Below, in pieces: positions 45,369 through 53,814 of a stretch of DNA of 64,000 nucleotides. The position numbers and the translations under genes were made by a program. The notes beneath the pieces were generated by a model. That model did no database searches. It worked only from the letters and a program-made list of their open reading frames with translations, and had not been told where the DNA came from. Each line of letters starts with the position of its first letter. Position 1 is the stretch's first letter. Source of the DNA: Ramlibacter ginsenosidimutans (GTDB lineage Bacteria; Pseudomonadota; Gammaproteobacteria; Burkholderiales; Burkholderiaceae_C); assembly GCF_016654015.1 (NCBI RefSeq), contig NZ_JAEPWM010000006.1:124001-188000 (forward strand). Reading direction: 5' to 3'.

Positions 45369-45820
45369 GCGGGCAGGGCCGTGTCGAGCACCACGGCGAG
45401 GCGGCCTTCGGCGACCGTCGCTCCCCCGTGGCTGAGCGTGAAGGCGTAGAGCAGCTGGCGGCCGTCGCCGGCCAGGTGCTCCGTCTCCACCGAGAGCTCG
45501 CCGGGCAGGTCGTCCAGGCGCAGCCGGTGCAGCGTCACGCCGCGGGCGCTCGCGAGGAAGCCGGGGGCTGCCATGCCGCCCGCCGCCCTCGCGTTCAGGC
45601 CGCCGTGCACCGCGGCAGCCTGCGCCGCATACTCGATGGCAGTGCTCGCCAGCAGCCCGCTCGCGCTGCGCAACGGATGCGCGGGGTCGCGCTGGTTGCC
45701 GGCGATGCAGCGGATCCGCCGCGCATCCCAAGCCTCCACGCGATCGAGCAGGCACATCGTGCCGGCATGGGGGATCAGCGCGGCGATGCCGGCGTGGTCC
45801 AGCGTGGCGGGTGCGTTCAC
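45365..45820 (-). CDS. 3-hydroxyacyl-ACP dehydratase-like protein (hot-dog fold)
   Basis: This 151-residue protein starts at GTG 45820, overlapping the chain-length-factor stop. ALIPHAGTMCLLDRVEAW is the N-terminal motif of the ApeP-type dehydratase family, related to FabZ, with the His in IPHAGTM. It would remove water from 3-hydroxyacyl-ACP to form the conjugated double bonds. Its place between chain-length factor and ketoreductase supports the assignment. Confidence 0.85.
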   Translation of the reverse strand: MNAPATLDHAGIAALIPHAGTMCLLDRVEAWDARRIRCIAGNQRDPAHPLRSASGLLASTAIEYAAQAAAVHGGLNARAAGGMAAPGFLASARGVTLHRLRLDDLPGELSVETEHLAGDGRQLLYAFTLSHGGATVAEGRLAVVLDTALPA

Positions 45821-46641
45821 GGCGCGAAATCCAGTTCGATCTCCAGCGCGAGCTGCGCCGACACCGGCAGCACGACGCGGGCCGGCTGGCGCCGCGCGAT
45901 CGCTTCCAGCAGCGGCAAGGCGCGCGCGGCCGGAATGCGCTCGCGCAGCCGTTCGAGACCGGCGTCGCCGCAGCGTGTCGCGGCGCCGGCTTGCGCCATC
46001 GGCAGCAAGCGGGTGCGCAGCTGCGCCGCGGCGCCCGGCGTCCCGGACGCGCCCAGCACGAGGGCGACGCCCATGGTGTCCGGCAGCGGGCGCGTCGCGT
46101 TCAGCGGCTCGGGGTAAGGCGTGTCGCTCGCGACCAGCAGGACCGGCGCAGGCAGCGCAGGCACCTGGGCCAGCGCCGCCATCAGCCCGGCGCCGAAGCT
46201 GTCGTCGTGCGCGCAAATGCTGCTGGACGTGTGCCGGCTGCCCACGGCGATGTGCCAGTAGCCGGCCGCCGCGTTGTGGACGGAGTTGGTGAAGCGCGTG
46301 GGCGACACCAGCCGGTCGGGCCCGGGCGGGTGGGCGAGCGTCTCGCACAGCGCGCTGCAGTTCGCGCCGTCGCCGCTGGACGAGGTGAACACCGTCGCCA
46401 TCGTGCCCGGATCGCGCGCCGCGTCGCTGCAGGCCGCATCGGCCACGCTCAATGCGATCTTCACGGCCGCGCCGGCGCGCCGCCGTTCCGCGGCCGGCAG
46501 CCGCTGCGGCGGCGGCACCACCGAGGCGGCGGACACCCAGGGCGCTTCGCCGCGCAGGACGGCGATGGCTTCGCTCCACGACGGCAGGCCCGGGCCGATG
46601 AGGCCGACGCCCAGCAAGGTGGCTTGCATGCCGCCGCTCAC
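45817..46641 (-). CDS. Beta-ketoacyl synthase-like chain length factor
   Basis: This 274-residue protein resembles the N-terminal part of ketosynthases but is short and has no nucleophilic Cys at the active site (FTNSVHNAAAGYW and SSSICAHDDSFGAGL instead). This is the chain-length-factor type of family found in aryl-polyene clusters. It would pair with the full ketosynthase upstream. GTG 46641 is the start, dictated by the GTGA junction with the mini-cistron. Confidence 0.84.
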   Translation of the reverse strand: MSGGMQATLLGVGLIGPGLPSWSEAIAVLRGEAPWVSAASVVPPPQRLPAAERRRAGAAVKIALSVADAACSDAARDPGTMATVFTSSSGDGANCSALCETLAHPPGPDRLVSPTRFTNSVHNAAAGYWHIAVGSRHTSSSICAHDDSFGAGLMAALAQVPALPAPVLLVASDTPYPEPLNATRPLPDTMGVALVLGASGTPGAAAQLRTRLLPMAQAGAATRCGDAGLERLRERIPAARALPLLEAIARRQPARVVLPVSAQLALEIELDFAP

Positions 46642-46700
46642 TGGACCACCCTCCGCGCTGCGCGTTGCGAGATTCGCCTGGGGACGGGCCTGCGGCTCAT
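46638..46700 (-). repeat. 63-nt coupling mini-cistron, copy 3
   Basis: On the minus strand, MSRRPVPRRISQRAARRVVQ is read from the ATGA overlapping the ketosynthase stop to the TGA inside GTGA, the start of the chain-length factor. CGGAGG precedes that GTG by 8 bases. Its nucleotide sequence closely follows the copy at 35193-35255 although the flanking operons are unrelated, so it behaves as a mobile or dispersed element. Confidence 0.7.
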
Positions 46701-47884
46701 GCGCGCCCCAGCACCAGGCTGGCGTTGGAGCCGCCGAAGCCGAAGGAATTGGTGAGCACGTGGCGCAAGCTCGCCGACCGATTGGCCAGCAGATAGTTCA
46801 CGCCCAGCGCGGGATCGCGTTCGCGCACGTTGAGGCCACCGGGCGCGAGTCCGTGCCGCAGCGCGATCAGGCTGATCACGGCCTCGACGCCGCCAGCGGC
46901 GCCGAGCGTGTGGCCGGTGGCGCCCTTGGTGGAGCTGCAGGGCACGCCGGTGCCGAACACGGCCTGCACCGCGCGGTCCTCGGCGGCATCGTTGCTGGGC
47001 GTTCCGGTGCCGTGCAGGTTGACGTAGTCGATGTCGCCCGGCGCGAGGTCCGCGGTCGCCAGGGCCTGGCGCATGGCGGCCGCGGCGAGCGCGCCTTCCG
47101 GATGCGGCGAGCTCATGTGATGGGCATCGCTGCTCTCGCCCGTCCCCAGCAGGGCCGCGACGGGCGCACGGCCGGCGGCCGGCTCGCGTTGCAGCAGCGC
47201 GAAGGCCGCGCCTTCGCCCAGCGACACACCGGCGCGCTGCGCATCCCAGGGACGGCAGATGTCGGCCTGGAACAGTTGCAGCGAGTGGAAGCCGTAGAGG
47301 GTGGTGAGGCACAGGGAGTCGACCCCGCCGACCACCGCGGCGTCGATCCAGCCGGCTTCGATCATGCGCGCGGCATCGGCGAACACCTTGGCGCTCGACG
47401 AACACGCGGTGGACACCACCCAGGCCGGACCGGTCACGCCGAGCGCCTCGCTCACGAAGCGCGCCAGCGACGCCGTGCTGTGCGTCTGCGCGTAGTGGAA
47501 GTGCGCGGGCAGGGCGCCATCGGCGCCGCGCTGCGCGAACGCGCGTTCGGTCTCCAGGATGCCGGAGGTGCTGGTGCCCAGGAGCACGGCCACCCGGTGC
47601 GCGCCCCAGCGGGAGCGCGCATCCTGCACCGCTTCGGCAAAGCCGTCGCGCTGCAGCGCCGACCAGGCGAGGCGGTTGTTGCGGCAGTCGTACTCGCGCA
47701 GCGCCGCGGGCAGCGCCACCTGGTCGAGCCCGCCCACGCGGCCGATCCACCCGGGCAGGTCCACGTCCTCGAAGGGCTCCTGCGTGAGTCCGCAGCGCCC
47801 GGCCTGGAGCGCCGCGAGGTGCTCCTGCAGGCCGGCGCCCAGCGCGGTGGTGAGCGTCGCATCGGTCATCGGCAGGGGATGCAT
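46697..47884 (-). CDS. Beta-ketoacyl-ACP synthase (aryl-polyene type)
   Basis: Start ATG 47884 gives MHPLPMTDATLTTALGAGL, matching the usual beginning of this family; GTG 47899 overlapping the methyltransferase stop is an alternative. The 395-residue ketosynthase has the full triad: Cys in VVSTACSSSAK, His in NLHGTGTPSND and His in STKGATGHTLGAAGG. It condenses malonyl-ACP with the growing chain, together with the chain-length factor that follows. Confidence 0.9.
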   Translation of the reverse strand: MHPLPMTDATLTTALGAGLQEHLAALQAGRCGLTQEPFEDVDLPGWIGRVGGLDQVALPAALREYDCRNNRLAWSALQRDGFAEAVQDARSRWGAHRVAVLLGTSTSGILETERAFAQRGADGALPAHFHYAQTHSTASLARFVSEALGVTGPAWVVSTACSSSAKVFADAARMIEAGWIDAAVVGGVDSLCLTTLYGFHSLQLFQADICRPWDAQRAGVSLGEGAAFALLQREPAAGRAPVAALLGTGESSDAHHMSSPHPEGALAAAAMRQALATADLAPGDIDYVNLHGTGTPSNDAAEDRAVQAVFGTGVPCSSTKGATGHTLGAAGGVEAVISLIALRHGLAPGGLNVRERDPALGVNYLLANRSASLRHVLTNSFGFGGSNASLVLGRA

Positions 47885-47895
47885 GGAGTCCTTGC

Positions 47896-48630
47896 TCACG
47901 TCCGTTGCGCCACGAGCAGCACGTTGGCGAAGGGGGTCCCCGCGCTCATGGGTCGCGATTCCACCTGGAGCCCGAGCTGGCGCAGCTGGGCGATCCATTC
48001 CGCGAGCGTTCGCCCGTACACCGGCGGCACCGTGTGGCCGCGCAGCCGCGTCACGGCGCGGTCCACCCACTGGCTGATGGCGAAGCCGCGACGGCTGCCC
48101 GCATCGCCGACGCGCAGCAGCAGGTGCCCGCCGGGAACGAGCGCGTCGCGCACGCGCGCCAGCACGGCCTCCTGCTCCGCGTGCGTGACGTAGTGCAGCA
48201 CGTCGAGGATCACGACCGTGTCCGACTCGGGAAACGCTTCGGTACGCATGTCGCCGCAGACGAAGCGCATGCCGCCGTCTTCGGCCAGTGCGGCGCGCGC
48301 CCGTTGCACGTCGCGCGGCATCCGCTCGATGCCGGTGATGCGGGCGCCCGCCGGCGCTGCCGGCCAGCCGGCGGGCCAGTCGCCGGCGGCGCGCAGCGCA
48401 GCACAAGCGCGCAGCAGGCTCGCGAGCAGGCCCTGGCCGCACCCAATGTCGAGCACGCGCGCCTGCGGCGCAACGAGCCCGGTGGCGAGCAGATGGCGAA
48501 ACACCGGGTCGTAGCCGAGCTTGCCGCGTGCGAAGTGCCAGGCGAAGCGACCGGCGCTGCGGTAGGGCGCGCTCGCGCCATCCAGCAGGCGGCGCCAGGC
48601 CGCGGCTTCGGTGGCGAGGGCGGCGCTCAT
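47896..48630 (-). CDS. SAM-dependent methyltransferase (class I)
   Basis: The 244-residue protein contains VLDIGCGQGLLASLL (SAM motif I, near residue 59), VVILDVLHYV and an ALVPGGHLLLRVGD motif typical of class I methyltransferases. It lies in the middle of the polyene operon and overlaps the deacetylase gene by four bases. It may O-methylate the aryl head group, as proposed for other aryl polyenes; the target is inferred. Confidence 0.86.
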   Translation of the reverse strand: MSAALATEAAAWRRLLDGASAPYRSAGRFAWHFARGKLGYDPVFRHLLATGLVAPQARVLDIGCGQGLLASLLRACAALRAAGDWPAGWPAAPAGARITGIERMPRDVQRARAALAEDGGMRFVCGDMRTEAFPESDTVVILDVLHYVTHAEQEAVLARVRDALVPGGHLLLRVGDAGSRRGFAISQWVDRAVTRLRGHTVPPVYGRTLAEWIAQLRQLGLQVESRPMSAGTPFANVLLVAQRT

Positions 48631-49532
48631 GCCTTCGTGCCCGGGTCGAGGGCCATGGCTTGCGGCAGCGTGACGGGCGTAAGACCGTGGCGCTGCAGGT
48701 GCGCCAGCAGCAGCGGCAACACGGCGAGGATCACGGGACGGCCTTGCGCATCGCAGGCGCAGTGGCCGTCGTGCAGCAGCAGCACGTCGCCGGCCGACAG
48801 CCCGCGCGTGAGCCTTTGCAGCACGCGCTGCGGGTCGCGCTCGCGCGTGTCGAAGCCGCGCCGCGTCCAGCTCGCCAGGGTCAGGCCGGCGCGGTGCAGC
48901 ACCGGCCCGAGGAAGGGATTGCGCAGACCGGCCGGGGCGCGGAAGAAGCGCGGCGCCTCGCCGGCCAGCCGCGCCAGCGTGTCCTGCGCGGTGCGGATCT
49001 CGCGCGCGAATCCGCTCGGCCCGAGCAGCGAGAAGTGGTGCCTGTGCACGTGGCTGTGGTTCTGCACGCTGTGGCCGCGCCGCACGATCTCGCGCACCAG
49101 CGCGGGATGGCGCTCCGCGCGCTCGCCGATGCAGAAGAAGGTGGCGCGCGCACTGTGCGCAGCGAGCAGGTCCAGCACGGCGGGCGTCACCTCCGGGTCC
49201 GGTCCGTCGTCGATCGTGATCGCCACTTCACCCCGCGCCGCCGCGGCAGCCGGCAGCCGCACGAGGTTTTCGCCCAGCGCGGTGGAGCGGGGCCAGAGCC
49301 CCGCGCCGGTCAGCAAGGCGTGGTTGGCCACGAGCGCGGCGATGGCCCACGGCCACTGCGCCGGCGCGGCGAGCAGCGCCACGCCGGCGGCCGCATGCAC
49401 CGCGGCGCTCGCCCGCAGCAGCGGGGGCACGGGCCAGGGCGGGTTGCTCGAGGGGGAAAGGGCTGCGTTCAAGGGCGACTCGGAAGGCCGGGGCGTGCGG
49501 CCGGCCGGCTCTGCGTGAGCACGGATTCTCAC
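48627..49532 (-). CDS. Polysaccharide deacetylase family protein (NodB domain)
   Basis: The catalytic domain carries ITIDDGPDPEVTP (metal-binding Asp pair), HSVQNHSHVHRHHF (His ligands) and FRAPAGLRNP, all typical of NodB-fold deacetylases. Hydrophobic segments precede it. The start is set at GTG 49532, overlapping the exporter stop as elsewhere in the operon (301 residues); TTG 49472 is an alternative. It may remove an acetyl group from a sugar or lipid carrier; it is an uncommon member of such clusters. Confidence 0.82.
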   Translation of the reverse strand: MRIRAHAEPAGRTPRPSESPLNAALSPSSNPPWPVPPLLRASAAVHAAAGVALLAAPAQWPWAIAALVANHALLTGAGLWPRSTALGENLVRLPAAAAARGEVAITIDDGPDPEVTPAVLDLLAAHSARATFFCIGERAERHPALVREIVRRGHSVQNHSHVHRHHFSLLGPSGFAREIRTAQDTLARLAGEAPRFFRAPAGLRNPFLGPVLHRAGLTLASWTRRGFDTRERDPQRVLQRLTRGLSAGDVLLLHDGHCACDAQGRPVILAVLPLLLAHLQRHGLTPVTLPQAMALDPGTKA

Positions 49533-51889
49533 ACAGCACCTGCGGCGCGCTGCCGCGCGCGCCCGGAAAAGGCCGCGGCCAGCAGCAGCGACAACAAGGC
49601 GCCCGGCGCCACGGTCATGCCGACGTCGGCGAGCGCGGGAACCCTCGCGGTCGCGAGCAGGCCGAAGGAGACGACGGTGGTCAGGTTCGCCATGAGCAGC
49701 GAGGCCAGCGTATCGGCGTCGGCCTCGCCGCGCAATGCGAGGTGGTCGAAGAACAACGCGTAGTTGGATCCGATGGCAACGACCAGCAACAGGCCCACCA
49801 GGTGCAGCACGCCCAGCGCCGCGCCGGACAGCGACAGCCCGGCGAGCACGAGCACGACGCTGGCCGCCAGCGGCAGCAGCACGCGCGCCAGCCGGCGCGC
49901 CGAGCGCAGGTGCCACGCGAGCAGCAGGACCACCGCCAGCGCGCCCGCCGCAGCCTGCCAGCGGGCCTGGCGCAGGTAGCCGGCGTAGATGCCATCGAGT
50001 TCGGGCTGCACCTGCAGCACGCGCGCCGTGGGCAGGCCGGCGAGCGACTGGCGCAGCGTCGCGACGGGCAGCGTGCCGCCGGCGGGCGGCTGCAGCATCA
50101 GCACCGCCGTCCACGGGGTGCCGGGACGGCCCGGGAGCAGCAAGGCGTCGAGGGCGGCGGCCAGCGGCGTGCCCTCGAAGTCGGCGCGATGCAGCACCGG
50201 GACATCGCGCTGCGCCTGCACGTCGCCCACGAAGGGCAGGAGCTTCCCGGCTGGCAGCGGGCCGTCGAGCGTGGCCTCCGCCAGCCGTTGCTGCAGGACA
50301 CTGCCGTCCGGCAGCGCCGCGCGGCGTGCGAGTTGCGTCGCCGGGCTCGGCAGGATGCGCGCGGGCGACTGGTAGGACGCGAGCTGGCCCGCGCGCACCA
50401 GCGCATCGAGTCGCTGGCCGATGCGCTCCGCCGCCGCGAGCGCACCGGCTTCGTCGCGCGCCTCCGCAGCCACGATCACGCCGGCGTCCGGCGCGCCGAG
50501 ATCGGCGCGCAGCGAGGCATCGAGGTCCAGCGCCGCCTGCGGCACGGGACTGAGCGAGGAGAGCGAGCCGCGCCAGGGGGACGGCAGCCAGACGAGCGCC
50601 AGGACGGCCGCGATGCTGAGGGCGAGCAGCGGCACGCGCCAGCGGGGCAGCGCCGCGGCGCATGCGGCCGTGGCGCGCGCGAGCCGGGCACGCAGTCCCG
50701 CGCCCGCGGCGCCTTCGGGGGCCAGCACCGGCAGCAGGTAGCGGGTCGTGAGCCCGGCGGCGAGCAATCCGCTCACCGCGAAGATGCCCAGTTGCGCGAG
50801 GCCCTCCCAGCCCGAGACGACCAGCGCGGCGAAGCCGGCGACCGAGGTCGCGAGCCCCAGGCGCACCGTGGGCCACTGCGCGCGCAGCCAGCCGGCGCGT
50901 CCGAGCGCGTGCGCTTGCACGAGGTAGTAGATGCCGTAGTCCACGGCCTCGCCGATCAGGGTCGTACCGAAGCCCAGCGTCAATCCGTGCACGTGGCCGG
51001 TGGCAAGGCTCACGGTGACGATGCCTGCGACCACGCCGCTTGCGACCGGCAGCACGGCGATGACCAGCGGCCGCAGGGAGCCGAAGGCGACCAGCAGCAC
51101 GGCCAGCATGGCGATGCTGCCGGCGATCGCGAGGCGCTTCACCTCCGATTCGATCGTGGCGCGCGACTGCACCGCGAACACGCCGGGGCCGCTCAGTTCC
51201 AGCTGCAGGCCCGCGGCGTGCAGCCCGGCGAAGCGGCTGCGCACCAGTTGCTGCGCGGCCTGCTGCGCGTCGAGGTCGGCCCCGTCCGCGCGTGTGGTGG
51301 CCAGCAGCAGGGCGCGCGGCTGCGTGCGCGAGACCCACACGCCCTCTTCGACGCGCGGCGCCGCCGCCGGCATCATCGCCTCGGCCATGCGCGCCGTCTC
51401 GCCGGTCGGGTCGCGCCACAGCAGCGGCCCCAGGCGCGTGCCGGCGGGCGTGCCCAGCAGGCTGACCGTCTCGTCGATGGCGTCGCGCAATCCCTCTACC
51501 GTGAAGCGTTGCGCGTCGACCCCGGGGCTCAGCAGGTAGCGGTGCTCGAACAGCAGCCGGCCCACCGCTTCGTCCTCGGACTCCTCGCCGTTGTGGACCG
51601 CCTCGAAGGCGTTGCTCTGGCGCAGGGCGACAGCGAGCCGCCGCGACGCATCCGTCCGCTCGGCCGCGGTGCCGCCCCGCAGCCCGATCATCAGCACCCG
51701 CCCGGTCGCCCCGTTCTTCAGCTGCGCCATCAGCACGCGCTGTTCCGGGGTGGGCGAGGAAGGCAGGAAGGCGGAGAGGTCCGCGACGTAGACGGCCCGC
51801 GTGCACCACCAGAGGCCGATCGCCATCGCGGCGAGCCAGATCCAGGGCGCGGGGTGCCGCCAGCGGCGCGGCGGGGAGATGGCGCTCAA
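49529..51889 (-). CDS. MMPL/RND family lipid exporter
   Basis: This 786-residue inner-membrane protein has two halves, each with a hydrophobic helix, a periplasmic loop and five clustered helices, as in MMPL exporters. A first-half segment VSLATGHVHGLTLGFGTTLIGEAVDYGIYY contains the Asp-Tyr pair of the proton relay. A second copy, IGSNYALFFDHLAL, is near residue 710. Start is TTG 51889, overlapping the LolA-like gene stop. It would move the polyene lipid out of the inner membrane. Confidence 0.9.
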   Translation of the reverse strand: MSAISPPRRWRHPAPWIWLAAMAIGLWWCTRAVYVADLSAFLPSSPTPEQRVLMAQLKNGATGRVLMIGLRGGTAAERTDASRRLAVALRQSNAFEAVHNGEESEDEAVGRLLFEHRYLLSPGVDAQRFTVEGLRDAIDETVSLLGTPAGTRLGPLLWRDPTGETARMAEAMMPAAAPRVEEGVWVSRTQPRALLLATTRADGADLDAQQAAQQLVRSRFAGLHAAGLQLELSGPGVFAVQSRATIESEVKRLAIAGSIAMLAVLLVAFGSLRPLVIAVLPVASGVVAGIVTVSLATGHVHGLTLGFGTTLIGEAVDYGIYYLVQAHALGRAGWLRAQWPTVRLGLATSVAGFAALVVSGWEGLAQLGIFAVSGLLAAGLTTRYLLPVLAPEGAAGAGLRARLARATAACAAALPRWRVPLLALSIAAVLALVWLPSPWRGSLSSLSPVPQAALDLDASLRADLGAPDAGVIVAAEARDEAGALAAAERIGQRLDALVRAGQLASYQSPARILPSPATQLARRAALPDGSVLQQRLAEATLDGPLPAGKLLPFVGDVQAQRDVPVLHRADFEGTPLAAALDALLLPGRPGTPWTAVLMLQPPAGGTLPVATLRQSLAGLPTARVLQVQPELDGIYAGYLRQARWQAAAGALAVVLLLAWHLRSARRLARVLLPLAASVVLVLAGLSLSGAALGVLHLVGLLLVVAIGSNYALFFDHLALRGEADADTLASLLMANLTTVVSFGLLATARVPALADVGMTVAPGALLSLLLAAAFSGRARQRAAGAV

Positions 51890-52503
51890 GGGCGGCCCGG
51901 CGCGTCGACCGGGAGCGGCTCGATGCGCATCACGGAGCTGTCGCCACCGGCGAGCGTCATGCGGACTTCACGCACCTGCGCGCGCCGCCCGGTGAGGTGC
52001 AGGCTTGCCACCTGGCCGCGCAGCCGCGGCTCGCGCGGCACGAGGTCGAGTTCCCATTGCTCGGCGCTGCCTTGCACGTTGGTGTCGAAGTAGCGCTCCA
52101 GGGTTTCGCGGTTGCCGGTGAGCGTGCCCCGGATCGCCTCGACGATCACCGCGGCCTCGGGCACGGAGTCCAGCAGCGCGGTCTGCGTGCGGTCACCGCG
52201 CGTGAGCGTCAGCTGGTTGCCGACCACCGCCATGCGCTCATGGCGCGGCTTGAGCGTTTCGCGCACGAAGGTGTCGGGCGCGCTGAAGGAAAGCAGCCCG
52301 CTGGAGCGGATCGTGCGATCGAGCTGCTCGATGCGCCGGTCCTCGACGAACTGCGCCTGCCCCGAATGAACCTGGGCCAGCTGCTGCGTGAGCGCCTGCA
52401 GGTCGAAGCCCGCGGCGTGCGCTGCGCCGCACGCCACCAGGGCCAGCGCGAGCAGCACCGGGCTCAGGAAGGTGGCGGGATCAAGGAGTTTCGCTGCGCG
52501 CAT
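51886..52503 (-). CDS. Outer-membrane lipoprotein carrier LolA-like protein
   Basis: This 205-residue protein has a signal peptide (LSPVLLALALVACGAAHAA) followed by FDLQALTQQLAQVHSGQAQFVEDRRI, the LolA-like start. It should be a periplasmic carrier for a hydrophobic molecule, acting between the MMPL exporter and the outer membrane. It overlaps the upstream acyltransferase by 23 bases (ATG 52503). Confidence 0.82.
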   Translation of the reverse strand: MRAAKLLDPATFLSPVLLALALVACGAAHAAGFDLQALTQQLAQVHSGQAQFVEDRRIEQLDRTIRSSGLLSFSAPDTFVRETLKPRHERMAVVGNQLTLTRGDRTQTALLDSVPEAAVIVEAIRGTLTGNRETLERYFDTNVQGSAEQWELDLVPREPRLRGQVASLHLTGRRAQVREVRMTLAGGDSSVMRIEPLPVDAPGRP

Positions 52504-53476
52504 CGTCGGGGTCCTGCGGGCCGGGGCTGCCGGCCCAGAAGTCGAAGAAGTTGAACCAGTTGCGCGGCGTCTCGCGGCAATGCTGCTCCAGCACGCGCGC
52601 GTAACGGCGCACCGCTTCGCCCACGGCGGCATCGCGGCCGTTCGCGGCCACGCTGCTGAAGTCGGCGAGCGGCGCGAACCGCAGCTGGTAGCGGCCGCCA
52701 CCCAGGTACAGGCCGGCCATGAACACCACCGGCCGCCGCAGGAGCGCAGCAAGGCGGAACGCTCCATCCGAGAAGGCGGCGGGCTGGCCGAGGAAAGGGA
52801 TCCAGTGCGTGCGCGACCGGCCCGATGCGCTGTCCGCGGTGCCCGGGCCTTGCAGCGTGCGATCGGCCAGCAGGCCGGCGACGCCGCCGTCATCCAGCCA
52901 GTCGCGCAGTTCCAGCATGGATTCCATGCGGCCCAGCCCGATCACCTTCTGCACAGCGTCGGGCGCGATCGCGCGCAACGTCGTGGTGAGCAGGCGCGCA
53001 TTGTGCTCGTACATCAGCATGGCGACGCGCAGGCCGCGCCGCTGTTGCCCGAGCGCCCGCAGCGCCTCGAAGCTGCCCAGGTGGCCGCCGACGAGGAACG
53101 CACCCCGGCCGCCCGCGAGCACGGCGTCCAGGTGTTCGGCGCCGACCACCTCCACCTCGAACAGGTGCAGGTTGCCGCGCAGCAGGTACACGCGGTCCAG
53201 GACCGTCGCCGCGAAGTGGTGGATGTGGCGGTAGCGCTCGCTCCAGCGGGCAGGGCGCCCGAGCACGCGCGTGAGATAGCCGGTGGACGCGCGCGCCGCG
53301 GCGCCGCCGAACACCATGAAGTACAAGGTGATCGGATGCAGCACCAGGCGCGACACGCGCCGGCCCAGCGTCACGGCGATCCAGCGCATCACGCGCAGCA
53401 TCGCCGCGTTGCTGCGCTCCGCCTGCGTCGCCCACGCGGCGTCCGCGCTCACCGCCGCTTCGGGGGCCGCGCTCAT
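52481..53476 (-). CDS. Lipid A biosynthesis-type acyltransferase (LpxL/HtrB family)
   Basis: The 331-residue protein has a membrane anchor-like segment near residue 45 and the H-x4-E catalytic motif GGHLGSFEAL near residue 131, followed by SDGAFRLAALLRRPVVF. Such enzymes acylate a lipid on the inner membrane; in aryl-polyene clusters they may attach the polyene chain to an anchor. The start overlaps the dehydratase stop (ATGA). Confidence 0.86.
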   Translation of the reverse strand: MSAAPEAAVSADAAWATQAERSNAAMLRVMRWIAVTLGRRVSRLVLHPITLYFMVFGGAAARASTGYLTRVLGRPARWSERYRHIHHFAATVLDRVYLLRGNLHLFEVEVVGAEHLDAVLAGGRGAFLVGGHLGSFEALRALGQQRRGLRVAMLMYEHNARLLTTTLRAIAPDAVQKVIGLGRMESMLELRDWLDDGGVAGLLADRTLQGPGTADSASGRSRTHWIPFLGQPAAFSDGAFRLAALLRRPVVFMAGLYLGGGRYQLRFAPLADFSSVAANGRDAAVGEAVRRYARVLEQHCRETPRNWFNFFDFWAGSPGPQDPDDARSETP

Positions 53477-53814
53477 GCCGCACTCCCGCCGGTTTCGACC
53501 TGGCCTGTCGCCGCGAGCACGCCGTCGGCCGGATCCTCCGGCGCATGGCGCCACACTTCGAAGCGCGCGCGTCCCTGCGCCGGCGTCATCCATCGCACAT
53601 CGAGATCGGCACCTGGCCGCACGGGCGCGAGGAACTTCACCGCGCTGACGCGGGGCGCGCCGCCCAGCGCCCCGGGTGCGTCGCGCAGGAGCACCTCCAG
53701 CGCTTCGCCCAGCAGCACGACGCCGGGCAGCAATGGCTGGCCGGGGAAGTGGCCGGCGAAAGCAGGATGCTCGGGCGCGATGGCGACCCGCCGGCGCAGC
53801 GGCAGTTCAGCCAT
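53473..53814 (-). CDS. Hot-dog-fold dehydratase (ApeI-like)
   Basis: This 113-residue protein has the motif HPAFAGHFPGQPLLPGV, the FabA/FabZ-type active-site strand with the catalytic His. Start ATG 53814 gives MAELPLRRRVAIAPEH. It is the second dehydratase of the operon; two are normal in aryl-polyene clusters. It overlaps the ligase gene by 8 bases. Confidence 0.85.
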   Translation of the reverse strand: MAELPLRRRVAIAPEHPAFAGHFPGQPLLPGVVLLGEALEVLLRDAPGALGGAPRVSAVKFLAPVRPGADLDVRWMTPAQGRARFEVWRHAPEDPADGVLAATGQVETGGSAA

